64,000 nt of DNA, from contig JAUIMM010000700.1 of NCBI GenBank assembly GCA_031769625.1, positions 1 through 64,000 on the forward strand, written 5' to 3'. The first letter of the stretch is position 1; every line of letters starts with the position of its first letter. The stretch is from Taudactylus pleione (Eukaryota > Chordata > Amphibia > Anura > Myobatrachidae). The position numbers were made by a program, and so were the translations under genes. Positions 38,401 through 48,300 of the stretch are shown here, one piece after another. The notes below the pieces were generated by a model. It saw nothing but the letters and a program-made list of their open reading frames with translations. It did no database searches and was not told where the DNA came from.

Positions 38401-38532
38401 TTTGTGGCCAAGGCCCCTGACCCTGGGATCCCTGAGGAGGGTGGTGTACCCTCTGGGGGTGGAAGGGAGGGGGGTGGGGATGCCACAAGCGGTGGTGTGG
38501 CTGGCCCGCAGGGGGCTGGTGTGCAGTGTTAA
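35476..38532 (+). CDS. LINE ORF1 protein (gag-like, three CCHC zinc knuckles), copy 1
   Basis: Predicted nucleic-acid-binding ORF1 protein of 1018 aa, expected to package the element RNA in a ribonucleoprotein. The start is the ATG at 35476 (gcaccatga). The frame stays open upstream to a GTG at 35452, which is not a normal eukaryotic start. N-terminal part: Pro/Gly/Ala-rich with DPP repeats, then three related segments of about 22 residues (EGPPSEATRGG-like, around residues 147-250). Residues about 283-345 are Lys/Leu/Glu-rich and probably coiled-coil. Residues about 568-720 look globular. Three CX2CX4HX4C knuckles follow: C733-C746, C751-C764 and C769-C782. The tail is acidic with a basic cluster near 879-904 that could be a nuclear signal. 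The frame is intact. Relative to copy 2 it lacks one DPP repeat (9 bp) and another 9 bp near residue 75. Confidence 0.92.
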   Translation: MTKRGRPRAGGSSRGSVAPVPPDPPDPPNLPAGGLQREAGDPPAGSRRPQVCAAGAPDPPVPLARLPGRRSLTEQPKQPELMERTAAASGGLPVPAADVPGSRKAAAVLVDPAAGGGGVLDPPGLSVRRAGGPVEFSRVPVSKPLAAGPPSDATRGVMAAPASGAAEVVIVAADSASKLSVEGPPSEATRGGMETLTGSESEDMEMTESSNLVISAGGAVMVTPSPAVLPKLSVEGPLSEATQGEMVAPTGSEAGGAAKGEKTVEEDQVSADEEDDVYAALSMDQLQKEIRKLSNKLSEKKRKRNVSATWDRWSFKEEITALSVSLGNAKDRLEYLKKIKKKMIKSESTSMSDMEVVKSEQEEVPSSAAVEAQPSEDAGRRVQGEPVDKVSDDAKETGGIGSGGAQIVTLVPLVPIGRATVPVGELAATIPDCTEAMDSELIQAAVLVEAGMEGESHQDKAPEEVPGVSSVSVSRPILAQGMPILNKETLSAEQRKVIETIYGDKMLVPERARVAAAAIEKDMVSRGERQSKSAPGVLSYASVVTRQRANNVSYAAPTPGGVGKRRNLVQFKWIAPGEAPSREAFLKMVFSLGFGAADLYACIHPVRTLEYDLSFVSYQGLQVFWVKWQACRSKDPFEKYVVNLVTRQDRVKATILVRNESLPPEDIAFWLKRFCDLESGVTKAGYVLGVWGGAWEVGIRLRYSERGCVHVPSAAYIGRDRVQCFYPGQPRTCFKCGDHRHVSSECTVVKCSLCGGVGHWSRDCHTVRCNLCGVEGHPYSRCPKASHNVVLEQVVGSSVVVSEVVNEVEEEGIEQDEVVNVESREEAMEETFQEVRRGGKGIKEKDTETQVVLSIKFDVFSSDEEEIIRKDGECYLVSKKNKRKTKRSFKESERHRDGKKRRESIPEVGEEAVNKETLAPMERRVVERRKEEVVAMEETVAVQQEVVKETDVESSQSSGVGPSGTGGGVHCQVIKFVAKAPDPGIPEEGGVPSGGGREGGGDATSGGVAGPQGAGVQC
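35920..35943 (+). other. ORF1 hairpin 1, copy 1
   Basis: A 9-bp perfect stem, cccccgagt and actcggggg, with the 6-nt loop gacgca, in the first of three related coding segments (encodes PPSDATRG). Confidence 0.75.
36025..36048 (+). other. ORF1 hairpin 2, copy 1
   Basis: A 9-bp perfect stem, cccccgagt and actcggggg, with loop gaggca, in the second related segment (encodes PPSEATRG). Confidence 0.75.
36184..36207 (+). other. ORF1 hairpin 3, copy 1, with paired base change
   Basis: A 9-bp perfect stem, cccctgagt and actcagggg, with loop gaggca. Against hairpins 1 and 2, one C-G pair has become T-A, changing both arms. Both changes alter the protein (Pro to Leu, Arg to Gln). Confidence 0.75.
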
Positions 38533-38598
38533 GACTTGTTTTTTGGTGATGGTATGTAAAAGTAAGCAAGGTCTTGTAATATTCCATAACCTAGAAAC
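38533..38598 (+). other. ORF1-ORF2 spacer, copy 1
   Basis: 66 bp. ORF2 is in the same frame as ORF1, but after the ORF1 stop there are three more in-frame TAA codons (38557, 38563, 38587), so simple readthrough cannot make a fusion. Two ATGs precede the ORF2 start: 38549 in another frame, and 38554, which is followed at once by TAA. Reinitiation or internal entry is the likely route to ORF2. Confidence 0.7.
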
Positions 38599-41500
38599 AT
38601 GGATCCTCATCCTATACGATGTGCCACGATTAATGTGGCTTCCGTGTTGTCCGAATGTGCTCGTATGATGGCCTTTGATTTTTTCAATACGATTGATGTT
38701 GATGTTTTATTTTTGCAAGAGACTAGGATTAGTAAATTGGATATCCTCCACAAGGCGAAGCAGGAGTGGAGGAGGGGTCCTTCTTACTGGTCTCTTGCGG
38801 CCGAGCCATACGGTGGGGTGGCAGTCCTTTTTTCTGATATGGTAACTGTGCACAAGGTTATTGAATTGCAAGCAGGTAGATGTATGATTTTGGATGTCAA
38901 CATAAAGGGACAAGATGTGAGATTAATTAATGTGTATGGGCCACAGACACCAGGTGATAGGAAAAGTCTCTTTATGGAGATAAAACCTTTTCTTTTTACA
39001 GCCCAGCAGGTCGTCTTTGGTGGTGATTTTAATACCGTTGTTAGGCCAAAAGACAGGGGAGGCTCAAGGAGACCCCTGGGCTATGATTCCAATTTTTTAG
39101 TTAGCATGGTTAGACAGGCTGGTTTGGTGGATGTGCATATTCGTCACTCCCCAGACCTCACGGGTTTCACCTACTTTAGTGGTAGTCGTAGGTCTAGGAT
39201 AGATAGGTTTTTTGTTAAGGAGACTTCCAAGACTTCATCCCTTGGGGTGAGGTTGGTGGAATTTTCCGATCACGGTTTGCTCTCAGTAACTTTGAATGCT
39301 TCAGAAACCCCTCAGAAGGGGCGGGGTCTGTGGCGTTTGAACTCTGAACTCCTGGAAGAAGAGAGAGTTAGGCAGTCCTTCAGGGTCTTCTTTCAATCTC
39401 AGGAGACACTTCTGGAGGCTGGTTGGAGTAGGTCTGAGTGGTGGGAGGTGATTAAAAAGAGAACCTGCAAATTTTTCCGTGGCCTTATAGCTAGGAAAAA
39501 CTTGATAAAGCAAAATATCTACCGTAATCTGAGAAGGAAATTGGATTTCCTGATCTCTGAGGAGGGAGATGATGGGGAAATCTCCCGAGTGAAGGCTCAG
39601 ATGAAAGAGTTCCAATATAACCGATTGGCATCCTTGGTTTTGGAAAGGGATTATGGTATGTACCACTCGCCTGATCCCTACCAGAGCTGTAGGAGGTCAG
39701 TCGACGCCAAACATGTCAGAGGACTGGTGGACGGACAGGGTGTTCTTCGTACTGACAAGGAAGGCATTCTGGATGTTATTGTGTCCTACTATTCTGATCT
39801 TCTGTCTGAGCAGCCACTCATCAGGGAGAGGATGGAGGAATTTCTGAGGGGAACCCCTGGTCTGAGTTCTCAGGGTGCCTCTCTTGACTCCTTGGCAAGT
39901 GATATAACCGCAGAGGAAGTTAGGAAGGCGATAATGGGTTTAAATCCCAAGAAATCACCAGGACCAGATGGTTTAACATCTGAATTTTATAAGACCTTTG
40001 CTGACCTCCTGATTCCCCGCCTTGTGGAAGTTTTTAATGAGAGCCTGGATGAGGGAGTCCTCCCTCCTTCCATGAGGTTATCTGCGCTTATTTTGCTGTC
40101 CAAAGGGAAGGACTCATCTCGTATTGAAAACTGGCGCCCCATAGCCCTTCTCAATACAGACAGGAAGATTTTGGCAAAGGTACTGTTTAACAGGCTTTCA
40201 GAGTTTTCTGAGCTGTTGCTTTCTCCTTCTCAGCACTGTACGGTGAAGGGTCGTAGCACTTTTAGTGCTGTCCTTGGTGTCCGGGAGGCCATTGAGCGGT
40301 GCAGGGCTGAGAAGTGGGGAAAGTACTTACTGGCATTGGATCAGTCTAAAGCTTTTGACCGAGTGAATCATGAGTACCTTTGGGCTCTACTGAGATGGTA
40401 TGGTCTTCCAGAGAGGGTGGTTAATTGGTTACAGACGATCTATCGTATGGCTGAAAGCTTTCCACTGGTAAACGGTTGGGTGGGCCCTACCTTTGGTGTA
40501 GGCTCGGGTGTTCGTCAGGGGTGTCCCCTGAGCCCCCTCCTGTATGTCTTTGCAATCGATCCCTTCGTTAGGAGGGTAGAGTGTGGGACTGTAGGGGGGG
40601 TGCAGCTGAGTCCGGAGTTTGCATTGAGGGTGGTGGCTTACGCAGATGATGTCACGGTGGTTCTGTCCTCGCAGGCAGAGGCCCGTGGCATAGAACACCT
40701 CATTTGCGAGTACTCTGAGGCTTCGTGCTCCAGAGTAAACCGAGAAAAGTGTGATGTTTTCTGGATGGGGGAGGAGGGGGAGCCTTTTCCTCTTCCGGAC
40801 AGCTTCCCTCAGGTCAACGATCAGATTAAAATTCTTGGTATCAAATTTGATCATGGAGATTATGCCTCCCTAAATTGGGTTAACAAGCTGGAGGATGCTA
40901 CCAAGAAGGTAGAGAGTTGGAAAAGATGGAAATTGTCTTTGAGGGAAAGGGTTGACTTGTGCAAAACTTACCTGATCCCGATTTTTTTGTATGTCAGTTA
41001 CGTGTGCTTTTTGCCACAATCTTTGTGGTCCAGATTGAATTCCTTGTTCTTCCTCTTGTTGTGGAAGAACAGGATCAATATAGTGAAGAGGGGTATCACC
41101 TACAGACCGAGGAAAGATGGGGGTTTGAACATGGTAAACCCAGTGATCTTTTTTGTTACAGCTTTTTTAAAGCTTAACATTGGGAGCATGTTTTTAGACA
41201 CTCCTCCTCGGTGGGTAGAGGGATTTAGACCATGGGTGTTTCCCTTCCTCAGATTCTGGATAGATGGAGGCCAAGTGAGAAGTTTCCGGATTCATCATGG
41301 TTACCTCCCGATCTACGTCATCCAGAGCTTGAAGGTGATAAAGCGATATGACGTGGGAGTGGGTGAAGTCAAAAACTTCTCTAGGAGGGAGTTGGAGAGA
41401 AGAATTTTGCACACCCACTTTCATGTTCCGCTGTCACTGAGGGACTGTCCAGGTAATGTCGCTTCGGCTGGATTGGTTTTGTTAAATTCACAAAGGTTAC

Positions 41501-41976
41501 CGCCCAAGTTCAAAGATATTGCCTGGCTCACTTTTCATGGGAGGCTTTATGTTGGAGGGAACCTCAGGTGGCGAAGTGCCAGTGAACGTGGCTGCCCACG
41601 GGAGGAATGTCCAGGGGTGGAGGAGACGATGGACCACTTCCTGCTTGAGTGTCCTTTTAATGTAAAGGTTTATGAGGAGGTTTCAAAGGCCATTGGTATC
41701 CCGTGCCTTTCGGGTCTTAGTTACCCTGAGTGGGCTTATGGGGTAGTCAGAAGATACGGTGACTTTAATTTGACCACAATTTTTTTAGTTAGTTTAGCTG
41801 TTAGGTATCACACGTGGAATGCACGGTGCCAGGTATCTATTCGAAGGAAGGTCCTCCCCTGTGATGTGGTGGTAGGTATGATTATGCAAGAGGTGAAAAA
41901 GATGATGGATCTGGATAAGGGGAGACTGGATGCTGTCAGATGGTCACAGTGGTGGGGCCGTTTGAAACCCCCTTGA
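38599..41976 (+). CDS. LINE ORF2: APE endonuclease / reverse transcriptase, copy 1
   Basis: 1125-aa enzyme that would nick the target DNA and copy the element RNA at the nick (target-primed reverse transcription). ATG in a good context (aaacatgg). Residues 1-about 230 are an APE-type endonuclease with the expected residues: N12, E41 (LQET), Y113 (NVYGP), D143 and N145 (GGDFN), S199-R200-D202 (SRIDRFF), D224-H225 (SDH). Residues about 440-720 are the reverse transcriptase: SPGPDGL at 453-459, NWRPI at 511-515, D581 in LALDQSKAFDRV, RQGCPLSPLL at 639-648, and YADD at 681-684. A C-terminal CX4CX8HX4C motif (C999, C1004, H1013, C1018) matches the zinc-knuckle-like motif common in this superfamily. 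No RNase H domain is evident. All key residues are present and the frame is intact, so the protein is plausibly active. Confidence 0.95.
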   Translation: MDPHPIRCATINVASVLSECARMMAFDFFNTIDVDVLFLQETRISKLDILHKAKQEWRRGPSYWSLAAEPYGGVAVLFSDMVTVHKVIELQAGRCMILDVNIKGQDVRLINVYGPQTPGDRKSLFMEIKPFLFTAQQVVFGGDFNTVVRPKDRGGSRRPLGYDSNFLVSMVRQAGLVDVHIRHSPDLTGFTYFSGSRRSRIDRFFVKETSKTSSLGVRLVEFSDHGLLSVTLNASETPQKGRGLWRLNSELLEEERVRQSFRVFFQSQETLLEAGWSRSEWWEVIKKRTCKFFRGLIARKNLIKQNIYRNLRRKLDFLISEEGDDGEISRVKAQMKEFQYNRLASLVLERDYGMYHSPDPYQSCRRSVDAKHVRGLVDGQGVLRTDKEGILDVIVSYYSDLLSEQPLIRERMEEFLRGTPGLSSQGASLDSLASDITAEEVRKAIMGLNPKKSPGPDGLTSEFYKTFADLLIPRLVEVFNESLDEGVLPPSMRLSALILLSKGKDSSRIENWRPIALLNTDRKILAKVLFNRLSEFSELLLSPSQHCTVKGRSTFSAVLGVREAIERCRAEKWGKYLLALDQSKAFDRVNHEYLWALLRWYGLPERVVNWLQTIYRMAESFPLVNGWVGPTFGVGSGVRQGCPLSPLLYVFAIDPFVRRVECGTVGGVQLSPEFALRVVAYADDVTVVLSSQAEARGIEHLICEYSEASCSRVNREKCDVFWMGEEGEPFPLPDSFPQVNDQIKILGIKFDHGDYASLNWVNKLEDATKKVESWKRWKLSLRERVDLCKTYLIPIFLYVSYVCFLPQSLWSRLNSLFFLLLWKNRINIVKRGITYRPRKDGGLNMVNPVIFFVTAFLKLNIGSMFLDTPPRWVEGFRPWVFPFLRFWIDGGQVRSFRIHHGYLPIYVIQSLKVIKRYDVGVGEVKNFSRRELERRILHTHFHVPLSLRDCPGNVASAGLVLLNSQRLPPKFKDIAWLTFHGRLYVGGNLRWRSASERGCPREECPGVEETMDHFLLECPFNVKVYEEVSKAIGIPCLSGLSYPEWAYGVVRRYGDFNLTTIFLVSLAVRYHTWNARCQVSIRRKVLPCDVVVGMIMQEVKKMMDLDKGRLDAVRWSQWWGRLKPP

Positions 41977-42177
41977 GTGGGTGGTTGAAAGTCTCTTCTT
42001 GTTCAGCTGGGTTTCTTTTCTGTCCTTTCACTCCCTGTAGATTTTTTATTCTATTTTTTGGTTTTTGTTGAAAAGGTTTTACATACATCTACCTGAGGTG
42101 GTGTGTATTGGTGATGGGTAGGATTAGATAAGATAGATAGTAGTTAAAGTTTTTGTATTGTTTTATGGTTTGCTGTG

Positions 42178-42234
42178 TATATATACATATATAATATATA
42201 AAAAAAAAAAAAATATATATATATATATATAAAT
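42178..42234 (+). repeat. TA / poly-A microsatellite in LINE copy 1 3' UTR
   Basis: Run of (ta)n, an A13 tract and a second (ta)n. It is a few bases longer than the equivalent in copy 2 (52022-52074), as expected from slippage. Confidence 0.9.
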
Positions 42235-42389
42235 AGATAGTGGTTAAGGTAGTTGTTGTTCTAAAATCCTTGCTTACTTTTTCTCATAGGAGATAAGTTG
42301 TTTATTATTAGGATTGGTAAAGTTTTCTTTTGGTTATAAGGCATAATATGGAGTAATATTGTGTATCGTTATGTTGATATTTGATTTTG

Positions 42390-42460
42390 TGTATATATAT
42401 ATTTTATCTATTTATTTATTTATTTTTTATATATGTAATTATTGTATATATATATATCTT
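42390..42460 (+). repeat. TA and TTTA microsatellites in LINE copy 1 3' UTR
   Basis: (ta)n, then (ttta)n, then (ta)n. Copy 2 has one more ttta unit and a longer final ta run. Confidence 0.88.
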
Positions 42461-42487
42461 TGTTGCAAGTTAAAATAAAGAAGCATA

Positions 42488-45150
42488 TTCTGTCACCTCA
42501 GTAAATCTTTTTTAAGGTTTACTGAAAGTTTTAAGCAGAATTTGAGGATTTTTGAAGAAAAAAATTTTTGCCCGGTTTTTAAGGTCCGGGGCTTACAGAA
42601 TTTTTCATATGGGTAAATATCTTTCTGGAGGGTTCTGTGTCAAAATTAAGCACCAAAATCAACTTTTGTCACCGCAGCAAATCTTTTTTAAGATTTAATG
42701 AAAGTTTTAAGCAGAATTTGGGGATTTTTGAAGAAAAAAATTTTTGGCCGATTTTTAAGTTCCGGGGCTTACAGAATTTTTCATACGGGTAAATATCTTT
42801 CTGGAGGGTTCTGTGTCAAAATTAAGCACCAAAATCAACTTTAGTCACCGCAGCAAATCTTTTTTAAGGTTTACTGAAAGTTTTAAGCAGAATTTGGGGA
42901 TTTTTGAAGAAAAAAATATTTGGCTTATTTTTAAGGTCCGGGGCTTACAGAATTTTTAATACGGGTAAATATCTTTCTGGAGGGTTCTGTGTCAAAATTA
43001 AGCACCAAAATCAACTTTTGTCACCGCAGCAAATCTTTTTTAAGGTTTACTGAAAGTTTTAAGCAGAATTTGGGGATTTTTGAAGAAAAAAATTTTTGGA
43101 CAATTTTTAAGGTCCGGGGCTTACAAAATTTTTCATACGGGTAAATATCTTTCTGGAGGGTTCTGTGTCAAAATTAAGCACCAAAATCAACTTCTGTCAC
43201 CGCAGCAAATCTTTTTTAAGGTTTACTGAAAGTTTTAATCAGAATTTGGGGATTTTTGAAGAAAAAAATTTTTGGCCAATTTTTAAGGTCCGGGGCTTAC
43301 AGAATTTTTCATATGGGTAAATATCTTTCTGGAGAGTTCTGTGTCAAAATTAAGCACCAAAATCAACTTCTGTCACCGCAGCAAATCTTTTTTAAGGTTT
43401 ACTGAAAGTTTTAAGCAGAATTTGGGGATTTTTGAAGAAAAAAATTTTTGCCCAATTTTTAAGTTCCGGGGCTTACAGAATTTTTCATACGGGTAAATAT
43501 CTTTCTGGAGGGTTCTGTGTCAAAATTAAGCACCAAAATCAACTTCTGTCACCGCAGCAAATCTTTTTTAAGGTTTACTGAAAGTTTTAAGCAGAATTTG
43601 GGGATTTTTGAAGAAAAAAATTTTTGGCCGATTTTTATGGTCCGGGGCTTACAAAATTTTTCATACGGGTAAATATCTTTCTGGAGGGTTCTGTGTCAAA
43701 ATTAAGCACCAAAATCAACTTCTGTCACCGCAGCAAATCTTTTTTAAGGTTTACTGAAAGTTTTAAGCAGAATTTGGGGATTTTTGACAAAAAAATTTTT
43801 GCCCGATTTTTAAGGTCCGTGGCTTACTGAATTTTTTATACGGGTAAATATCTTTCTGGAGGGTTCTGTGTCAAATTTATGCACCAAAATCAACTTCTGT
43901 CACCGCAGCAAATCTTTTTTAAGGTTTACTGAAAGTTTTAAGCAGAATTTGGGGATTTTTGAAGAAAAAAATTTTGGGCTGATTTTTAAGGTCCGGGCCT
44001 TACTGAATTTTTCATACGGGTAAATATCTTTCTGGAGGGTTCTGTGTCAAAATTAAGCACCAAAATCAACTTCTGTCACCTCAGTAAATCTTTTTTAAGG
44101 TTTACTGAAAGTTTTAAGCAGAATTTGAGGCTTTTTGAAGAAAAAAATTTTTGCCCAATTTTTAAGGTCCGGGGCTTACAGAATTTTTCATACAGGTAAA
44201 TATCTTTCTGGAGGGTTCTGTGTCAAAATTAAGCACCAAAATCAACTTTTGTCACCGCAGCAAATCTTTTTTAAGGTTTACTGAAAGATTTAAGCAGAAT
44301 TTGGGGATTTTTGAAGAAAAAAATTTTTGGCCGATTTTTAAGGTCCGGGGCTTACAGAATTTTTAATACGGGTAAATATCTTTCTGGAGGGTTCTGTGTC
44401 AAAATTAAGCACCAAAATCAACTTTTGTCACCGCAGCAAATCTTTTTTAAGGTTTACTGAAAGTTTTAAGCAGAATTTGGGGATTTTTGAAGAAAAAAAT
44501 TTTTGGCCGATTTTTAAGGTCCGGGGCTTACAGAATTTTTCATACGTGTAAATATCTTTCTGGAGGGTTCTGTGTCAAAATTAAGCACCAAAATCAACTT
44601 TTGTCACCGCAGCAAATCTTTTTTAAGGTTTTCTGAAAGTTTTAAGCAGATTTTGGGGATTTTTGAAGAAAAAAATTTTTGGACGATTTTTAAGGTCCGG
44701 GGCTTACAGAATTTTTAATACGGGTAAATATCTTTCTGGAGGGTTCTGTGTCAAATGTATGCACCAAAATCAACTTCTGTCACCGCAGAAAATCTTTTTT
44801 AAGGTTTACTGAAAGTTTTAAGCAGAATTCGGGGATTTTTGAAGAAAAAAGTTTTTGGCCGATTTTTAAGCTCCGGGGCTTACAGAATTTTTCATACGGG
44901 TAAATATCTTTCTGGAGGGTTCTGTGTCAAAATTAAGCACCAAAATCAACTTCTGTCACCGCAGCAAAATCTTTTTAAGGTTTTCTGAAAGTTTTCAGCA
45001 GAATTTTAGGATTTTTGAAGAAAAAAATTTTGGGCCGATTTTTAAGGTCCGGGGCTTACAGAATTTTTCATATGGGTAAATATCTTTCTGGAGAGTTCTG
45101 TGTCAAAATTAAGCACCAAAATCAACTTCTGTCTCTGTAGCATACCATTT
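42488..45150 (+). repeat. Satellite block C between LINE copies 1 and 2
   Basis: 2663 bp, or 15 monomers plus about 24 bp, all in the + orientation and starting and ending in the same phase. Monomers are diverged and in mixed order, with variants such as actttagtcaccg, tttggacaattt, tttttatggtccg and catacaggtaa. No inverted segment and no clean HOR period is visible within the block. The last 17 bases repeat the tctgtagcataccattt junction seen at copy 1. Confidence 0.93.
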
Positions 45151-45302
45151 GGGAGAGGAGTGTCCTAGGAGGAGGTGGTGAGCTGCTGAGACAGGAAGAG
45201 GGCTTCCCCAGGCAGGCTGATTCCTCCTGGGGAAGATATCGCTGCTGATCCTGCTGTTTGTGGTGCTGAGGATTTGCTGTGGTGCTGCTGCCTTTCAGCA
45301 CC
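45151..45302 (+). promoter_or_regulatory. LINE copy 2 5' leader with hairpin
   Basis: 152 bp, nearly identical to the copy 1 leader. The 10-bp inverted repeat is at 45203-45212 and 45226-45235 with a 13-nt loop. Promoter function is inferred from position only. Confidence 0.55.
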
Positions 45303-48300
45303 ATGACTAAGAGAGGCAGACCCCGGGCTGGAGGATCAAGCAGGGGTTCTGTCGCTCCTGTCCCGCCTGACCCGCCTGACCCGCCTGACCCGCCTAACCT
45401 GCCTGCCGGAGGACTGCAGCGCGAGGCCGGGGATCCACCCGCCGGTTCGCGGAGGCCGCAAGTGTGCACGGCTGGAGCTCCGGACCCCCCTGTCCCTTTG
45501 GCGCGCCTGCCCAGGAGACGGAGTGCGGGGAGTCTGACGGAGCAGCCGAAGCAGCCGGAGCTGATGGAGCGGACGGCGGCGGCAAGCGGAGGACTCCCTG
45601 TACCAGCGGCGGACGTGCCGGGGAGTCGGAAGGCGGCTGCTGTGCTCGTGGACCCGGCGGCGGGCGGAGGAGGTGTCCTGGACCCCCCTGGACTTTCAGT
45701 TCGGAGAGCGGGGGGTCCAGTGGAGTTCAGCAGAGTGCCAGTCTCCAAACCGCTGGCGGCGGGACCCCCGAGTGACGCAACTCGGGGGGTAATGGCGGCC
45801 CCCGCTAGCGGTGCAGCGGAGGTGGTTATAGTGGCTGCAGACTCTGCCTCCAAACTGTCAGTAGAGGGACCCCCGAGTGAGGCAACTCGGGGGGGTATGG
45901 AGACCCTCACTGGCAGTGAATCGGAGGACATGGAGATGACAGAAAGCAGCAATCTGGTGATCAGTGCTGGAGGTGCAGTTATGGTGACCCCTAGCCCAGC
46001 GGTGCTCCCCAAACTGTCAGTGGAGGGACCCCTGAGTGAGGCAACTCAGGGGGAGATGGTGGCCCCCACTGGCAGTGAAGCGGGGGGTGCCGCAAAAGGG
46101 GAGAAGACGGTGGAGGAGGACCAAGTGTCTGCGGATGAAGAAGATGACGTGTATGCTGCTTTGAGCATGGATCAGCTTCAAAAAGAGATTAGGAAGCTGA
46201 GCAACAAGCTAAGTGAAAAAAAGAGAAAAAGAAATGTTAGCGCTACCTGGGACAGATGGTCTTTTAAGGAGGAAATTACAGCTTTGTCCGTTTCTTTGGG
46301 AAATGCTAAGGACCGCTTGGAATATTTAAAGAAAATAAAAAAAAAGATGATCAAATCGGAATCTACCTCTATGAGTGACATGGAGGTGGTTAAGTCAGAA
46401 CAGGAGGAGGTTCCGTCTTCAGCTGTTGTGGAGGCTCAGCCGGCCGAGGATGCTGGTCGGAGAGTGCAGGGGGAGCCAGTTGATAAGGTAAGCGATGATG
46501 CAAAGGAGACTGGGGGGATTGGGAGTGGGGGTGCCCAAATTGTTACCCTGGTCCCCCTAGTCCCTATAGGCGGAGCAACAGTACCTGTGGGGGAACTGGC
46601 AGCTACTATCCCTGATTGCACTGAGGCCATGGATTCTGAGCTGATTCAGGCAGCAGTATTGGTAGAAGCTGGCATGGAGGGGGAATCCCATCAGGATAAG
46701 GCTCCTGAGGAAGTGCCAGGGGTGTCATCTGTATCAGTCAGCCGTCCAATATTGGCACAGGGAATGCCGATACTGAATAAAGAGACTCTTTCGGCTGAAC
46801 AAAGAAAGGTGATTGAAACTATATATGGTGATAAAATGCTAGTCCCTGAAAGGGCTAGAGTGGCTGCCGCTGCAATAGAAAAAGACATGGTCTCGAGAGG
46901 TGAGAGGCAGTCTAAATCAGCTCCGGGTGTTCTGTCTTATGCCAGTGTGGTTACTAGACAAAGAGCAAATAATGTGTCATATGCTGCACCTACGCCTGGA
47001 GGTGTTGGCAAAAGAAGGAACCTTGTTCAATTTAAGTGGATTGCTCCAGGGGAAGCCCCAAGTAGAGAGGCTTTCCTTAAAATGGTGTTCAGCCTGGGGT
47101 TCGGTGCGGCAGATCTGTACGCCTGTATTCACCCAGTGCGGACCCTGGAGTATGACTTGAGCTTTGTATCGTACCAGGGTCTGCAGGTTTTCTGGGTGAA
47201 GTGGCAGGCGTGCAGATCCAAGGACCCATTTGAGAAGTATGTGGTTAACCTGGTCACCAGGCAGGACAGGGTCAAAGCTACGATCCTAGTCAGAAATGAA
47301 TCATTACCTCCAGAGGATATTGCCTTTTGGCTTAAGAGATTTTGTGATCTTGAATCGGGGGTAACAAAGGCTGGTTATGTGTTGGGTGTGTGGGGAGGGG
47401 CATGGGAAGTAGGAATTAGGTTGAGGTATTCTGAAAGGGGGTGTGTGCATGTGCCCTCAGCTGCCTATATAGGTAGGGACAGGGTTCAGTGTTTTTATCC
47501 TGGGCAGCCGAGGACATGTTTTAAGTGTGGTGATCACCGTCATGTTAGTTCCGAGTGCACTGTGGTGAAGTGTTCTTTGTGTGGGGGTGTGGGTCACTGG
47601 TCTAGAGATTGTCACACTGTCAGGTGCAATTTGTGTGGGGTGGAGGGGCACCCTTATAGCAGATGTCCGAAAGCCAGTCACAATGTGGTGTTAGAACAGG
47701 TGGTGGGTAGTAGTGTGGTGGTGAGTGAGGTGGTGAATGAGGTAGAAGAAGAGGGTATAGAGCAGGATGAGGTGGTAAATGTTGAAAGTAGGGAGGAGGT
47801 AATGGAGGAGACATTTCAGGAGGTTAGGCGGGGAGGGAAGGGGATAAAAGAGAAAGATGCAGAAACACAAGTGGTGTTATCAAATAAATTTGATGTTTTC
47901 TCCTCTGATGAGGAGGAAATCATAAGGAAAGATGGAGAGTGTTATCTGGTGTCAAAAAAAAACAAAAGAAAAACAAAGAGGTCTTTTAAAGAAAGTGAGA
48001 GGCACCGGGACGGGAAAAAAAGAAGGGAGTCAATCCCGGAGGTGGGGGAAGAGGTGGTAAATAAGGAAACTCTGGCCCCGATGGAAAGAAGGGTGGTGGA
48101 AAGGAGAAAGGAGGAGGTGGTGGCAATGGAGGAGACAGTGGCGGTTCAGCAGGAGGTAGTCAAAGAGACTGATGTGGAGTCATCCCAGAGCTCGGGGGTC
48201 GGGCCAAGTGGCACTGGTGGTGGGGTACACTGCCAGGTCATAAAGTTTGTGGCCAAGGCCCCTGACCCTGGGATCCCTGAGGAGGGTGGTGTACCCTCTG

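Larger units (their letters stand above)
35324..42487 (+). mobile_element. Tx1-like non-LTR retrotransposon (LINE), copy 1, complete
   Basis: A 7164-bp element with a 152-bp 5' leader, ORF1 (zinc knuckles), a 66-bp spacer, ORF2 (APE endonuclease plus reverse transcriptase) and a 511-bp AT-rich 3' region. There are no long terminal repeats. The two-ORF layout, the N-terminal endonuclease, the CCHC knuckles in ORF1 and the C-terminal CCHC motif in ORF2 fit the Tx1 clade of the L1 superfamily. The satellite runs to ...atcaacttctgtc before the element and resumes at ttctgtcacctcag after it, in the same monomer phase. The 3' end is aagcata with no poly(A) tail. The 5' boundary could instead be 35307 if tctgtagcataccattt belongs to the element. 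Clade assignment rests on motifs, not on a tree. Confidence 0.9.
41977..42487 (+). other. LINE copy 1 3' untranslated region
   Basis: 511 bp, AT-rich, non-coding, ending gttaaaataaagaagcata. It contains two microsatellite stretches, listed separately. AATAAA (42474-42479) lies only 8 bp from the end, and no poly(A) or short tandem tail follows. In site-specific LINEs this region is what the reverse transcriptase recognises when it starts copying. Confidence 0.85.

Noticed and set aside
40429..40854. 141-codon minus-strand frame opposite the reverse transcriptase (also at 50274-50699)
   Set aside because: It is antisense to a clearly functional domain with catalytic motifs, and shows no recognisable protein features.
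42474..42479. AATAAA as a functional polyadenylation signal
   Set aside because: It is only 8 bp from the element end and no poly(A) follows, so it may be chance in AT-rich sequence. It is noted in the 3' UTR entry but not called as a signal.
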